Below, piece by piece: positions 1-5,095 of a stretch of DNA of 6,886 nt. Location: positions 1 to 6,886 of the forward strand of contig URIC01000063.1 of the NCBI GenBank assembly GCA_900547755.1, in the 5' to 3' direction. Source of the DNA: an uncultured Bacteroidales bacterium (GTDB lineage: Bacteria > Bacteroidota > Bacteroidia > Bacteroidales > Muribaculaceae). Under the pieces are notes generated by a model. That model searched no databases, was not told the origin of the DNA, and was given only the letters and a program-made list of their open reading frames with translations. The position numbers and the translations under genes are program-made. Each line of letters begins with the position of its first letter. Position 1 is the stretch's first letter.

Positions 1-56
1 TGCGGGTCAGGAGACCCGCAAGGACTAAAAGGAGACCCGCAAGGACTAAAAGGACC
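1..56. repeat. Short tandem repeat with overlapping inverted repeat
   Basis: Two perfect adjacent copies of a 21-bp unit occupy 10-30 and 31-51, and a third copy begins at 52. The first copy also forms a perfect hairpin with the left edge: TGCGGGTC (1-8), a 4-nt loop, then GACCCGCA (13-20). The second copy supplies another right arm (34-41) that could pair with the same left arm across a larger loop. The hairpin may be the end of a transcript from an unseen upstream gene, with its right half duplicated. No T-tract follows it, so calling it a terminator would be a guess. The repeat could extend left of the window. Confidence 0.75.
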
Positions 57-104
57 GAACAAATTCACAAAAATATCTAAAAGCCAACATATTATTGCCG
101 AAAA

Positions 105-138
105 TTGTGTATCGAACCAGAATTTTTTATTACCTTTG
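105..138 (+). promoter_or_regulatory. Probable rpsA promoter (Bacteroidota sigma-ABfr type)
   Basis: TACCTTTG at 131-138 fits the Bacteroides -7 element TAnnTTTG exactly. The -33 element is weaker: TTGTG at 105-109 gives a 3-of-4 match to TTTG with about 21 bases between the elements. The flanking DNA from about 57 is very AT-rich. Transcription would begin near 143-147, which leaves a 5' leader of about 125 nt before the rpsA start codon. Confidence 0.7.
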
Positions 139-144
139 CAGCGC

Positions 145-271
145 CTTTGGGGCTTATCCCCCGGGCAAGAGTTCAAAAACCTAATTATTAACCCGGTTTG
201 CGAGGTTCATCCACAGAAACACAAGGGAGTGAAACAGCGCAAGCCACAACCCCAAAAATTCGTTTTCTTAA
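145..271 (+). promoter_or_regulatory. Long 5' leader of rpsA, possibly regulatory
   Basis: This untranslated leader is long for a gene with no visible Shine-Dalgarno sequence. It contains two mutually exclusive pairings: GGGG 149-152 with CCCC 158-161, or CCGGG 161-165 with CCCGG 192-196. In other bacteria S1 represses its own mRNA through the leader, so autoregulation is plausible here but is only inferred. An AGGG at 224-227 sits too close to a GTG at 229 to be a convincing ribosome site. The bases just before the ATG are A/T-rich, as usual for this phylum. Confidence 0.35.
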
Positions 272-2065
272 ATGAGCGAACTTAAAAACACCCCCATCGA
301 AGACTTCGACTGGGAAGCCTTCGAAAAGGGCGAGACAGCGGGAGAGAAGAGCCGCGAGGAGCTGACCAAGAGCTACGACGAGACTCTCAACACCGTAAAA
401 GACAAAGAGATAACCGAAGGTACCGTTATCGCAATCAACAAGCGCGAGGTAGTGGTTAACATCGGCTACAAGTCTGATGGCGTAATCTCCATCAGCGAAT
501 TCCGCTACAATCCTGACCTGAAGGTCGGCGACAAGGTAGAGGTATTTATCGAAAATCAGGAAGACAAGAAGGGCCAGCTCGTACTCTCCCACCGCAAGGC
601 CTGCGCATCCCGCAGCTGGGAGCGTGTGAACAAGGCGCTGGAGAACGACGAGGTCATCACCGGCTACGTGAAGTGCCGCACGAAGGGCGGTATGATTGTA
701 GACGTGTTCGGCATCGAGGCTTTCCTCCCCGGCAGCCAGATAGACGTACGCCCCATCCGCGACTACGATATGTATGTCGACAAGACAATGGAGTTCAAGG
801 TAGTTAAAATCAACCAGGAATACCGCAACGTCGTAGTCAGCCACAAGGCACTTATCGAGGCCGAACTGGAACAGCAGAAGAAGGAAATCATAGCCAAGCT
901 GGAGAAGGGTCAGGTACTCGAAGGCACAGTCAAGAACATCACCCCCTACGGCGTATTCATCGATCTGGGCGGCGTAGACGGTCTGATTCATATCACCGAC
1001 CTGAGCTGGGGCCGCGTAAGCGACCCGAAAGAGGTTGTCAGCCTGGACCAGAAGCTCAACGTAGTCATCCTTGACTTCGACAACGAGAAGAAGCGCATAG
1101 CCCTGGGCCTGAAGCAGCTTATGCCTCATCCCTGGGATGCCCTGGACCCCGACCTGAAGGTAGGCGACCACCTGAAGGGCAAGGTAGTGGTTATGGCCGA
1201 CTACGGCGCATTCGTGGAGGTAGCTCCCGGCGTAGAGGGCCTTATCCACGTGAGCGAGATGAGCTGGAGCCAGCACCTGCGCAGCGCCCAGGACTTCATG
1301 AACGTAGGCGACGAGGTGGAGGCCGTGGTCCTCACCCTGGACCGCGAGGAGCGCAAGATGAGCCTCGGCATCAAGCAGCTTAAGAAAGACCCCTGGGAGG
1401 ACATCGAAGTGCGCTATCCCATCGGCAGCAAGCACACAGCCAAGGTACGCAACTTCACCAACTTCGGCGTATTCGTGGAAATCGAAGAGGGCGTAGACGG
1501 CCTCATCCACATCTCCGACCTCAGCTGGACCAAGAAAATCAAACACCCCCGCGAGTTCACCAAGGAGGGCAGCGACATCGAAGTCCAGGTATTGGAGATA
1601 GACAAGGACAACCGTCGTCTGTCCCTGGGCCACAAGCAGCTCGAAGAGAATCCCTGGGAGGTATTCGAGACCGTATTCACAGTCGGCTCAATCCATGAGG
1701 GCACAATAATCGAAGTCATGGACAAAGGTGCCGTGATTGCCCTCGAATACGGCGTAGAAGGCTTCGCCACTCCCAAGCACCTGGTGAAGGAAGACGGCTC
1801 ACAGGCCAAACTCGACGAGAAACTCCCCTTCAAGGTCATAGAGTTCAACAAGGACAGCAAGCGCATCATCCTGAGCCACAGCCGCATCCGCGAAGACGCC
1901 GAGAAGGCTGAACGTCGCGCCGCCAACAACGAGAACCGCAAGTCCCGCGCACCCCGCGCCGAAAAGGAGGAGAAGATTATCGCTCCCACAATCGAAAAGA
2001 CCACTCTCGGCGACCTCGACGCACTGCAGGCCCTGAAGGAGAAACTCTCTGCCGAAGAGAAGTAA
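272..2065 (+). CDS. rpsA: 30S ribosomal protein S1
   Basis: This 597-residue protein has six S1 (OB-fold) RNA-binding repeats at about residues 47-110, 126-192, 212-281, 296-369, 384-455 and 471-538. Repeats 3-5 carry the classic pattern YG-x-F-(I/V)-(D/E) followed by GLIH(I/V)(T/S)-(D/E)-(L/M)SW, for example at 226-246, 311-332 and 398-419. S1 sits on the 30S subunit and helps load and unfold mRNA. This matters more in a phylum that largely lacks Shine-Dalgarno-led initiation. The first repeat aligns with the E. coli S1 N-terminus, but about 33 extra residues precede it, including an acidic-aromatic patch (EDFDWEAF, 10-17). The last 58 residues form a charged, probably disordered linker and a predicted amphipathic helix. 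The ATG at 272 gives the full N-terminal region and has an A/T-rich upstream context. TTA, CTA and TCA codons are scarce, in line with strong expression and codon bias. Confidence 0.97.
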   Translation: MSELKNTPIEDFDWEAFEKGETAGEKSREELTKSYDETLNTVKDKEITEGTVIAINKREVVVNIGYKSDGVISISEFRYNPDLKVGDKVEVFIENQEDKKGQLVLSHRKACASRSWERVNKALENDEVITGYVKCRTKGGMIVDVFGIEAFLPGSQIDVRPIRDYDMYVDKTMEFKVVKINQEYRNVVVSHKALIEAELEQQKKEIIAKLEKGQVLEGTVKNITPYGVFIDLGGVDGLIHITDLSWGRVSDPKEVVSLDQKLNVVILDFDNEKKRIALGLKQLMPHPWDALDPDLKVGDHLKGKVVVMADYGAFVEVAPGVEGLIHVSEMSWSQHLRSAQDFMNVGDEVEAVVLTLDREERKMSLGIKQLKKDPWEDIEVRYPIGSKHTAKVRNFTNFGVFVEIEEGVDGLIHISDLSWTKKIKHPREFTKEGSDIEVQVLEIDKDNRRLSLGHKQLEENPWEVFETVFTVGSIHEGTIIEVMDKGAVIALEYGVEGFATPKHLVKEDGSQAKLDEKLPFKVIEFNKDSKRIILSHSRIREDAEKAERRAANNENRKSRAPRAEKEEKIIAPTIEKTTLGDLDALQALKEKLSAEEK

Positions 2066-2117
2066 TCCACCGACACCAAAAAGCCGGAAGCCACAAGGCT
2101 CCAGGCCAATCCCGATA

Positions 2118-2155
2118 AACGCCACCCTTGCATATATCAGCGCAAGGGTGGCGTT
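2118..2155 (+). terminator. Long perfect hairpin after rpsA
   Basis: The two arms, 2118-2131 and 2142-2155, are perfect 14-base reverse complements around a 10-nt loop. It begins 52 bases after the rpsA stop codon and precedes the next promoter, so a 3'-end or terminator role for rpsA is likely. It lacks a T-tract on either side (cccgtcc follows), which is atypical for a simple intrinsic terminator. It may instead stabilise the mRNA 3' end. Confidence 0.65.
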
Positions 2156-2207
2156 CCCGTCCATAAGCTAATGTATGCAAAAGTCTATGTCGCGACCAAA
2201 AGAAAAT

Positions 2208-2238
2208 TTTGTCAATCCAAAATAAAATCGTAACTTTG
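2208..2238 (+). promoter_or_regulatory. Promoter of the small lipoprotein gene
   Basis: TTTG at 2208-2211, a 19-base spacer and TAACTTTG at 2231-2238 match the Bacteroides consensus perfectly. Transcription would start about 4-8 bases further on, giving a leader of roughly 35-40 nt rich in A and T. The match is better than that of rpsA itself, which suggests robust constitutive expression. Confidence 0.85.
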
Positions 2239-2282
2239 GCGAAACGCATGACATTTATTTATTAACCAGTAATTTTACAGAA

Positions 2283-2582
2283 ATGAAGAAAGTACTCTTA
2301 TCACTCGCTGCCGCCCTCTTCGTATTCGCAGCCTCTTCCTGCTCCTCCGGCAAGAAATCCGAAGCGCTCGATATAATTAAGAACGGAACAGAGGAAGTAA
2401 ACAATGCCAAAAACGCCCAGGAAGTAGCCTCATGCGCCATGGGTACAGCCGCCAAGCTCATGGAACTTGAAAAGGATATGACCGACGAGGAGAAGAAAGA
2501 ACTCGAGGATGACGCGGAACTGAAGAAAGCCGCAGAGGAGTTTGAGGCCGCCTGCAAAAAAGCCGCAGAAAAGAATCTCTGA
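2283..2582 (+). CDS. Small charged helical lipoprotein, function unknown
   Basis: This 99-residue protein starts with a lipoprotein signal peptide: MKK, a hydrophobic stretch at 4-17 and a lipobox ending A-S-S-C with the lipidated cysteine at 20. The residues after it are SSGKK, not the acidic cluster of the Bacteroidota surface-export signal, so the protein probably faces the periplasm. The mature part of about 80 residues is almost entirely Ala, Lys and Glu and should be helical, perhaps as two helices joined near residues 64-70 (EKDMTDEE). Cysteines at 51 and 91 could form a disulfide pinning such a hairpin, which is an inference. The gene has its own strong promoter and is followed by a strong hairpin, so it looks largely monocistronic. 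I do not recognise a named family. The size and composition recall Lpp-like envelope lipoproteins, but no homology is claimed. Confidence 0.85.
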   Translation: MKKVLLSLAAALFVFAASSCSSGKKSEALDIIKNGTEEVNNAKNAQEVASCAMGTAAKLMELEKDMTDEEKKELEDDAELKKAAEEFEAACKKAAEKNL

Positions 2583-2660
2583 TTACAGCCCTGCGAAACC
2601 TGACAAACAGCACCGCATGGCGTCCGGCAGACGCCAACAGCCATTGCAGCGGCTCCCCTG

Positions 2661-2691
2661 AAAAAGTTGACTCCGACGAGTCAACTTTTTT
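2661..2691 (+). terminator. Strong intrinsic terminator after the lipoprotein gene
   Basis: Arms 2661-2673 and 2678-2690 are perfect 13-base complements around the loop CGAC. The right arm runs into six T residues (2686-2691) and the left arm begins with five A residues, so it could work in both directions. Two weaker hairpins precede it: a 7-bp stem at 2618-2636 and a 4-bp stem at 2639-2654. The T-tract ends only 4 bases before an in-frame ATG of the next gene at 2696. Confidence 0.85.
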
Positions 2692-2716
2692 AGAAATGTT
2701 TCCGACAGACAAGAAA

Positions 2717-3709
2717 ATGAAACTGATAACGATACTTATTCCCGCATATAACGAAGAGGCGAATCTGCCCAGACTGAAAGAACATCTGGACATGTTGGCC
2801 GCCGACAGGTTTCCCAAGCAGAAGACGGCCCGTCCAGGACTCAGGTCCGAAGACGCCCCTTCCATGACCGACTATGAATGGGAGTTTCTTTTCGTAGATG
2901 ACGGCAGCCGCGACAACACCCTCGAGGAGCTGTATAGACTCCGCCAGGCAGACCCGAGAGTTTCGATAGTAAGCCTGTCACGCAATTTCGGCAAAGAGAA
3001 CGCCATGCTTGCCGGCATGGACTATGCCAAGGGGGACGCGGTGGTGATAATGGACGCGGATTTGCAACATCCCGTTTCCGCCATACCTGAAATGATATAC
3101 TGGTGGGAGCGCGGGTATGAAGATGTCTACGGACGCCGGAAACAACGGGGCAAGGAGTCCTGGCTGCGCAAAAGGCTCTCTCTGGCTTTCTATTCGATGC
3201 TTCAGGGCACCACGCGGATAGAGATTCTTCCGAATGTGGGGGATTTCAGGCTTCTTGACCGGCGCGCCGTAAAAGCGATATGCGCATTGCGCGAAACCCA
3301 GCGATATACCAAAGGGCTGTATTGCTGGGTGGGTTACAATAAGAAAGAAATACTGTTCGAGCAGCACGACCGGGCAGAAGGCAAGTCATCGTTCAATCTC
3401 AAAGGATTAATCAACCTCGCAGTGGAGGGCATCACGTGCTTTACGACCGCACCGCTCAGGATTTCCACGATAATAGGTCTTGTCCTGTCCGTATTGTCAA
3501 TGATTTACCTTGTGGTAATCCTGATAAAAACAATCTTCTGGGGCGAAGCCGTCCAGGGATTCCCCACGCTTATGTGTACCATCCTGTTGCTCGGCAGTCT
3601 GCAGCTTATAGCCTTAGGTATCATAGGCGAATACATAGGCCGGATTTTCAACGAGACCAAGCAACGGCCTCCTTATATAGTGGAGGCATACAACGGCAAG
3701 AAAATCTGA
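2717..3709 (+). CDS. GT2 glycosyltransferase, GtrB/DPM1-like (polyprenyl-phosphate sugar transferase)
   Basis: The enzyme is predicted to move a sugar from a nucleotide donor to undecaprenyl phosphate at the inner membrane, for later use in surface polysaccharide or lipid modification. Counting from an alternative ATG at 2696, the GT-A domain shows PAYNEE (16-21), VDDGS (67-71), SRNFGKENA (95-103), the metal-binding MDADLQHP (119-126) and the GtrB-type NVGDFRLLDRR (180-190). Two membrane segments follow at about 255-279 and 289-313, then the family tail GEYIGR-x5-TKQRPPYIV. The start is placed at ATG 2717 because family members begin with Met just before the first strand, and ATG 2696 lies 4 bases after a terminator T-tract. 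The longer form adds only seven residues. About 22-25 extra residues (33-58) separate strand 1 from VDDGS compared with E. coli GtrB. No separate promoter is visible, so expression may depend on read-through. The sugar cannot be told from sequence. Confidence 0.92.
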   Translation: MKLITILIPAYNEEANLPRLKEHLDMLAADRFPKQKTARPGLRSEDAPSMTDYEWEFLFVDDGSRDNTLEELYRLRQADPRVSIVSLSRNFGKENAMLAGMDYAKGDAVVIMDADLQHPVSAIPEMIYWWERGYEDVYGRRKQRGKESWLRKRLSLAFYSMLQGTTRIEILPNVGDFRLLDRRAVKAICALRETQRYTKGLYCWVGYNKKEILFEQHDRAEGKSSFNLKGLINLAVEGITCFTTAPLRISTIIGLVLSVLSMIYLVVILIKTIFWGEAVQGFPTLMCTILLLGSLQLIALGIIGEYIGRIFNETKQRPPYIVEAYNGKKI

Positions 3710-3746
3710 TTTAGAGAGAGTGTGTGATTAGACAGTGAAACATAGA

Positions 3747-3781
3747 CAAAAACAAAGGGACAACCGATTGGCTGTCCCTTT
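3747..3781 (-). terminator. Terminator of the tRNA-Pro gene
   Basis: Arms 3754-3765 and 3770-3781 pair around a GATT/AATC loop. Read on the minus strand, the only non-Watson-Crick pair is a G-U wobble, giving a continuous 12-bp stem followed by TTTGTTTTTG. Read on the plus strand, the same position is an A-C mismatch and the trailing T run is interrupted by C residues. The hairpin is therefore tuned for the tRNA transcript, although it may also stop the converging glycosyltransferase transcript. Confidence 0.8.
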
Positions 3782-3788
3782 CTCTCAG

Positions 3789-3863
3789 TCGGGGTGACAA
3801 GATTCGAACTTGCGACCTCACGCCCCCCAGACGCGTACTCTAAACCTACTGAGCTACACCCCG
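3789..3863 (-). tRNA. tRNA-Pro (anticodon GGG)
   Basis: The minus strand folds into a complete 75-nt cloverleaf. The 7-bp acceptor stem CGGGGTG/CACCCCG is perfect, as is typical of tRNA-Pro. The D arm is GCTC/GAGT with GG in the loop, and the anticodon stem is CGCGT/GCGTG with loop CTGGGGG. The T arm is GCAAG/CTTGT with loop TTCGAAT. The anticodon GGG (plus positions 3826-3828) is followed by G37, as expected for proline. It reads CCC and CCU, and CCC is the commonest proline codon in the neighbouring rpsA. The discriminator is A at 3789. The 3' CCA is not encoded (CTG follows), so it must be added enzymatically. Confidence 0.96.
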
Positions 3864-3945
3864 AGAGATGCTTGGTTCCACAACATCGGCCCTTGCTTTC
3901 GCCGGTCATCACTCTGACCTCGGGGCCTCGTTGTTTCCCTTTTGC
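3864..3945 (-). other. Structured 5' leader of the tRNA-Pro transcript
   Basis: About 80 bases separate the predicted transcription start from the mature tRNA 5' end. Three nested pairings can form: CAAC 3881-3884 with GTTG 3930-3933, GGCCC 3888-3892 with GGGCC 3923-3927, and GGTCA 3904-3908 with TGACC 3915-3919. RNase P would remove this leader. Whether it has a role of its own cannot be judged from sequence, and no open reading frame in it looks convincing. Confidence 0.4.
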
Positions 3946-3950
3946 GAGTG

Positions 3951-3982
3951 CAAAGTTAGAGCCTTTTTATGACTCCACCAAA
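3951..3982 (-). promoter_or_regulatory. Promoter of the tRNA-Pro gene
   Basis: On the minus strand, TTTG (plus 3979-3982), a 20-base spacer and TAACTTTG (plus 3951-3958) match the Bacteroides consensus exactly. It points at the tRNA gene, with transcription expected to begin near 3943-3947. The -7 element is identical to the one in front of the lipoprotein gene (TAACTTTG). Confidence 0.85.
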
Positions 3983-4164
3983 TTTTTCGGCGTATTTTTT
4001 TAATTTTATTTATCACCAAGCCAGGCGGTACATCCTTAACCTCTAATATACAATATATTACAGCCACGACAAACTTAACAGGCCTTCATAGAAAGGCACG
4101 TGGCGTGGCAAAGAAGCTGAATCTTCAGCCGCGATTCTCCAAAATACAGGAGTGCGATGCGGCA
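3983..4164. other. Gene-free intergenic stretch with small hairpins
   Basis: No convincing gene lies here. The left half is very AT-rich. The right half has three short inverted repeats: GCCTT/AAGGC (4082-4097), GCTGA/TCAGC (4116-4129) and AGTGC/GCACT (4151-4166). The last overlaps the -33 region of the next promoter and could be an operator or just chance. A TAAGTTTG on the minus strand (plus 4070-4077) resembles a -7 element but has no correctly spaced partner. Open frames here are short and lack family features. Confidence 0.5.
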
Positions 4165-4196
4165 CTTGTGTATTAGGTAACTTTTTGTTAATTTTG
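4165..4196 (+). promoter_or_regulatory. Promoter of the DUF5715-AsmA operon
   Basis: CTTG at 4165-4168 (one mismatch to TTTG), a 20-base spacer and TAATTTTG at 4189-4196 fit the Bacteroides promoter pattern. Transcription would start near 4200-4204, leaving a leader of about 77 nt. A 5-bp inverted repeat (4151-4166) touches the -33 element. Confidence 0.75.
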
Positions 4197-4207
4197 CACA
4201 ATTAGCG

Positions 4208-4252
4208 CGTGCCGCACACAGACACGCTCTCCTCCGAGCGATAGCCGGCACG
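4208..4252 (+). promoter_or_regulatory. Nested hairpin in the 5' leader of the operon
   Basis: CGTGCCG (4208-4214) pairs with CGGCACG (4246-4252). Inside it, CGCTC (4225-4229) pairs with GAGCG (4236-4240) around a TCCTCC loop. The structure starts almost at the predicted 5' end of the mRNA and stops 27 bases before the start codon, leaving the A-rich start region unpaired. It could protect the 5' end or control expression. No known riboswitch class is recognised. Confidence 0.5.
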
Positions 4253-4279
4253 GCTCCAATAAACACACATCTCAAGCAA

Positions 4280-5095
4280 ATGCGCAAATACGGACATATA
4301 CTTACATACACCTTCATCAGCATACTGACGGCCGGCATCGTGGCCTGCGGCGGCGGAGAACAGAGCCAGAAAGAACTTGACGCCCTCATGAACGCAAACG
4401 AACAGACAGTCCACCATTCGAGAAAGGAATGTCTGAATGACCCTTTGCATTACAGGAACGCGCCGAAGCCCACCCGCGCCAATACGGACGGCATCCTTAT
4501 CCCCGGCGGACAAAGGAACCATGACCGCATCCACGTAAACGACCTCGGACCGCTGGCCGAAGTATTCAACGACAGCAACAAGTACCAGTACGCCTGGGCC
4601 GAGAGGCTCGGCATAGAGCCTATCACCGACCTGCAGAGCGCTTTCCGAACACGCCGCCCGCTACGTCTGATAAAAGACTGCGATGCTTACGGCGTGGACG
4701 AGCTGACACACTCGGTGCCTTACCTGGTGCCCGAAGCAGCCGACCTGCTGGAGCGCATAGGATATAACTTCATAGATTCGCTGAAAGCCCGTGGCGCAGA
4801 CGGATACAAGATTAAAGTCACAAGCCTGTTGCGCACCCCCTCTACAGTGAAGAGCCTGCGCAAGGTGAACAAAAACGCCACTGACAGCTCCACACACCAG
4901 TTCGGTACCACTTTCGACATAAGCTGGAGCAAGTTCATCTGCGCCGACGAGACCCGGACCATCCATGAGGGGGACCTCAAGAACCTGTTGGCCGAAGTGC
5001 TTTACGACCTGCGCCGGCGCGGACGCTGCCTGATAAAATTCGAGCGCAAGACAGCCTGTTTCCACATAACCGTCACCACACCCGACAAGAGATGA
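4280..5095 (+). CDS. DUF5715 family lipoprotein, putative LAS/M15-like zinc peptidase
   Basis: This is a 271-residue predicted periplasmic lipoprotein. A signal peptide (about 1-22) ends in lipobox I-V-A-C with Cys23. GGGEQ follows, so no typical surface-export signal is present. The C-terminal half matches the DUF5715 pattern common in Bacteroidota: VTSLLRTPSTVKSLRK (180-195), then STHQFGTTFDISW (204-216), an amphipathic helix rich in Leu and Arg, and CFHITV (260-265). The spacing of His206, Asp213 and His262, with Arg185 upstream, resembles the HxxxxxxD and (W/F)H zinc ligands of LAS-type murein peptidases such as VanY/DacB-like M15 enzymes. Cutting or binding peptidoglycan stem peptides is therefore a reasonable inference, not a demonstrated fact. 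The start at 4280 gives a complete signal peptide and sits 27 bases after the leader hairpin. The stop overlaps the next start (ATGA), implying translational coupling. Confidence 0.85.
   Translation: MRKYGHILTYTFISILTAGIVACGGGEQSQKELDALMNANEQTVHHSRKECLNDPLHYRNAPKPTRANTDGILIPGGQRNHDRIHVNDLGPLAEVFNDSNKYQYAWAERLGIEPITDLQSAFRTRRPLRLIKDCDAYGVDELTHSVPYLVPEAADLLERIGYNFIDSLKARGADGYKIKVTSLLRTPSTVKSLRKVNKNATDSSTHQFGTTFDISWSKFICADETRTIHEGDLKNLLAEVLYDLRRRGRCLIKFERKTACFHITVTTPDKR

Noticed and set aside
1..56. A CRISPR array or transposon end at the left-edge repeat
   Set aside because: The 21-bp copies are directly adjacent with no spacers, and no transposase, target duplication or Cas gene is visible.
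188..1633. A 481-codon open frame on the minus strand opposite rpsA
   Set aside because: Its codons lie exactly over rpsA codons, so its stops would need TTA, CTA or TCA in rpsA, which strong codon bias avoids. The product has no recognisable family and no separate promoter, and the plus-strand S1 identity is unambiguous.
1414..2249. Several overlapping minus-strand frames across the 3' end of rpsA and the following gap
   Set aside because: They are composition shadows of rpsA, disagree with each other and run through the 14-bp hairpin and the lipoprotein promoter.
2255..2865. Minus-strand frames opposite the lipoprotein and the glycosyltransferase start
   Set aside because: They are serine- or phenylalanine-rich mirror images of a Glu/Ala/Lys-rich protein and cross a strong terminator. 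The plus-strand genes have clear signal peptide and GT2 motifs.
3794..4003. A 69-codon plus-strand frame over the tRNA region
   Set aside because: It lies on the antisense strand of the tRNA-Pro gene and its promoter, starts inside the tRNA and has no family features.
4003..4077. A six-codon minus-strand frame after a TAAGTTTG, considered as a leader peptide
   Set aside because: The -7-like element lacks a -33 partner at 19-21 bases, and no regulated gene follows in that direction before the tRNA promoter.
4075..4534. Minus-strand frames upstream of and across the DUF5715 gene start
   Set aside because: They cover the operon promoter and leader hairpin and are cysteine- and arginine-rich shadows without a suitable promoter.
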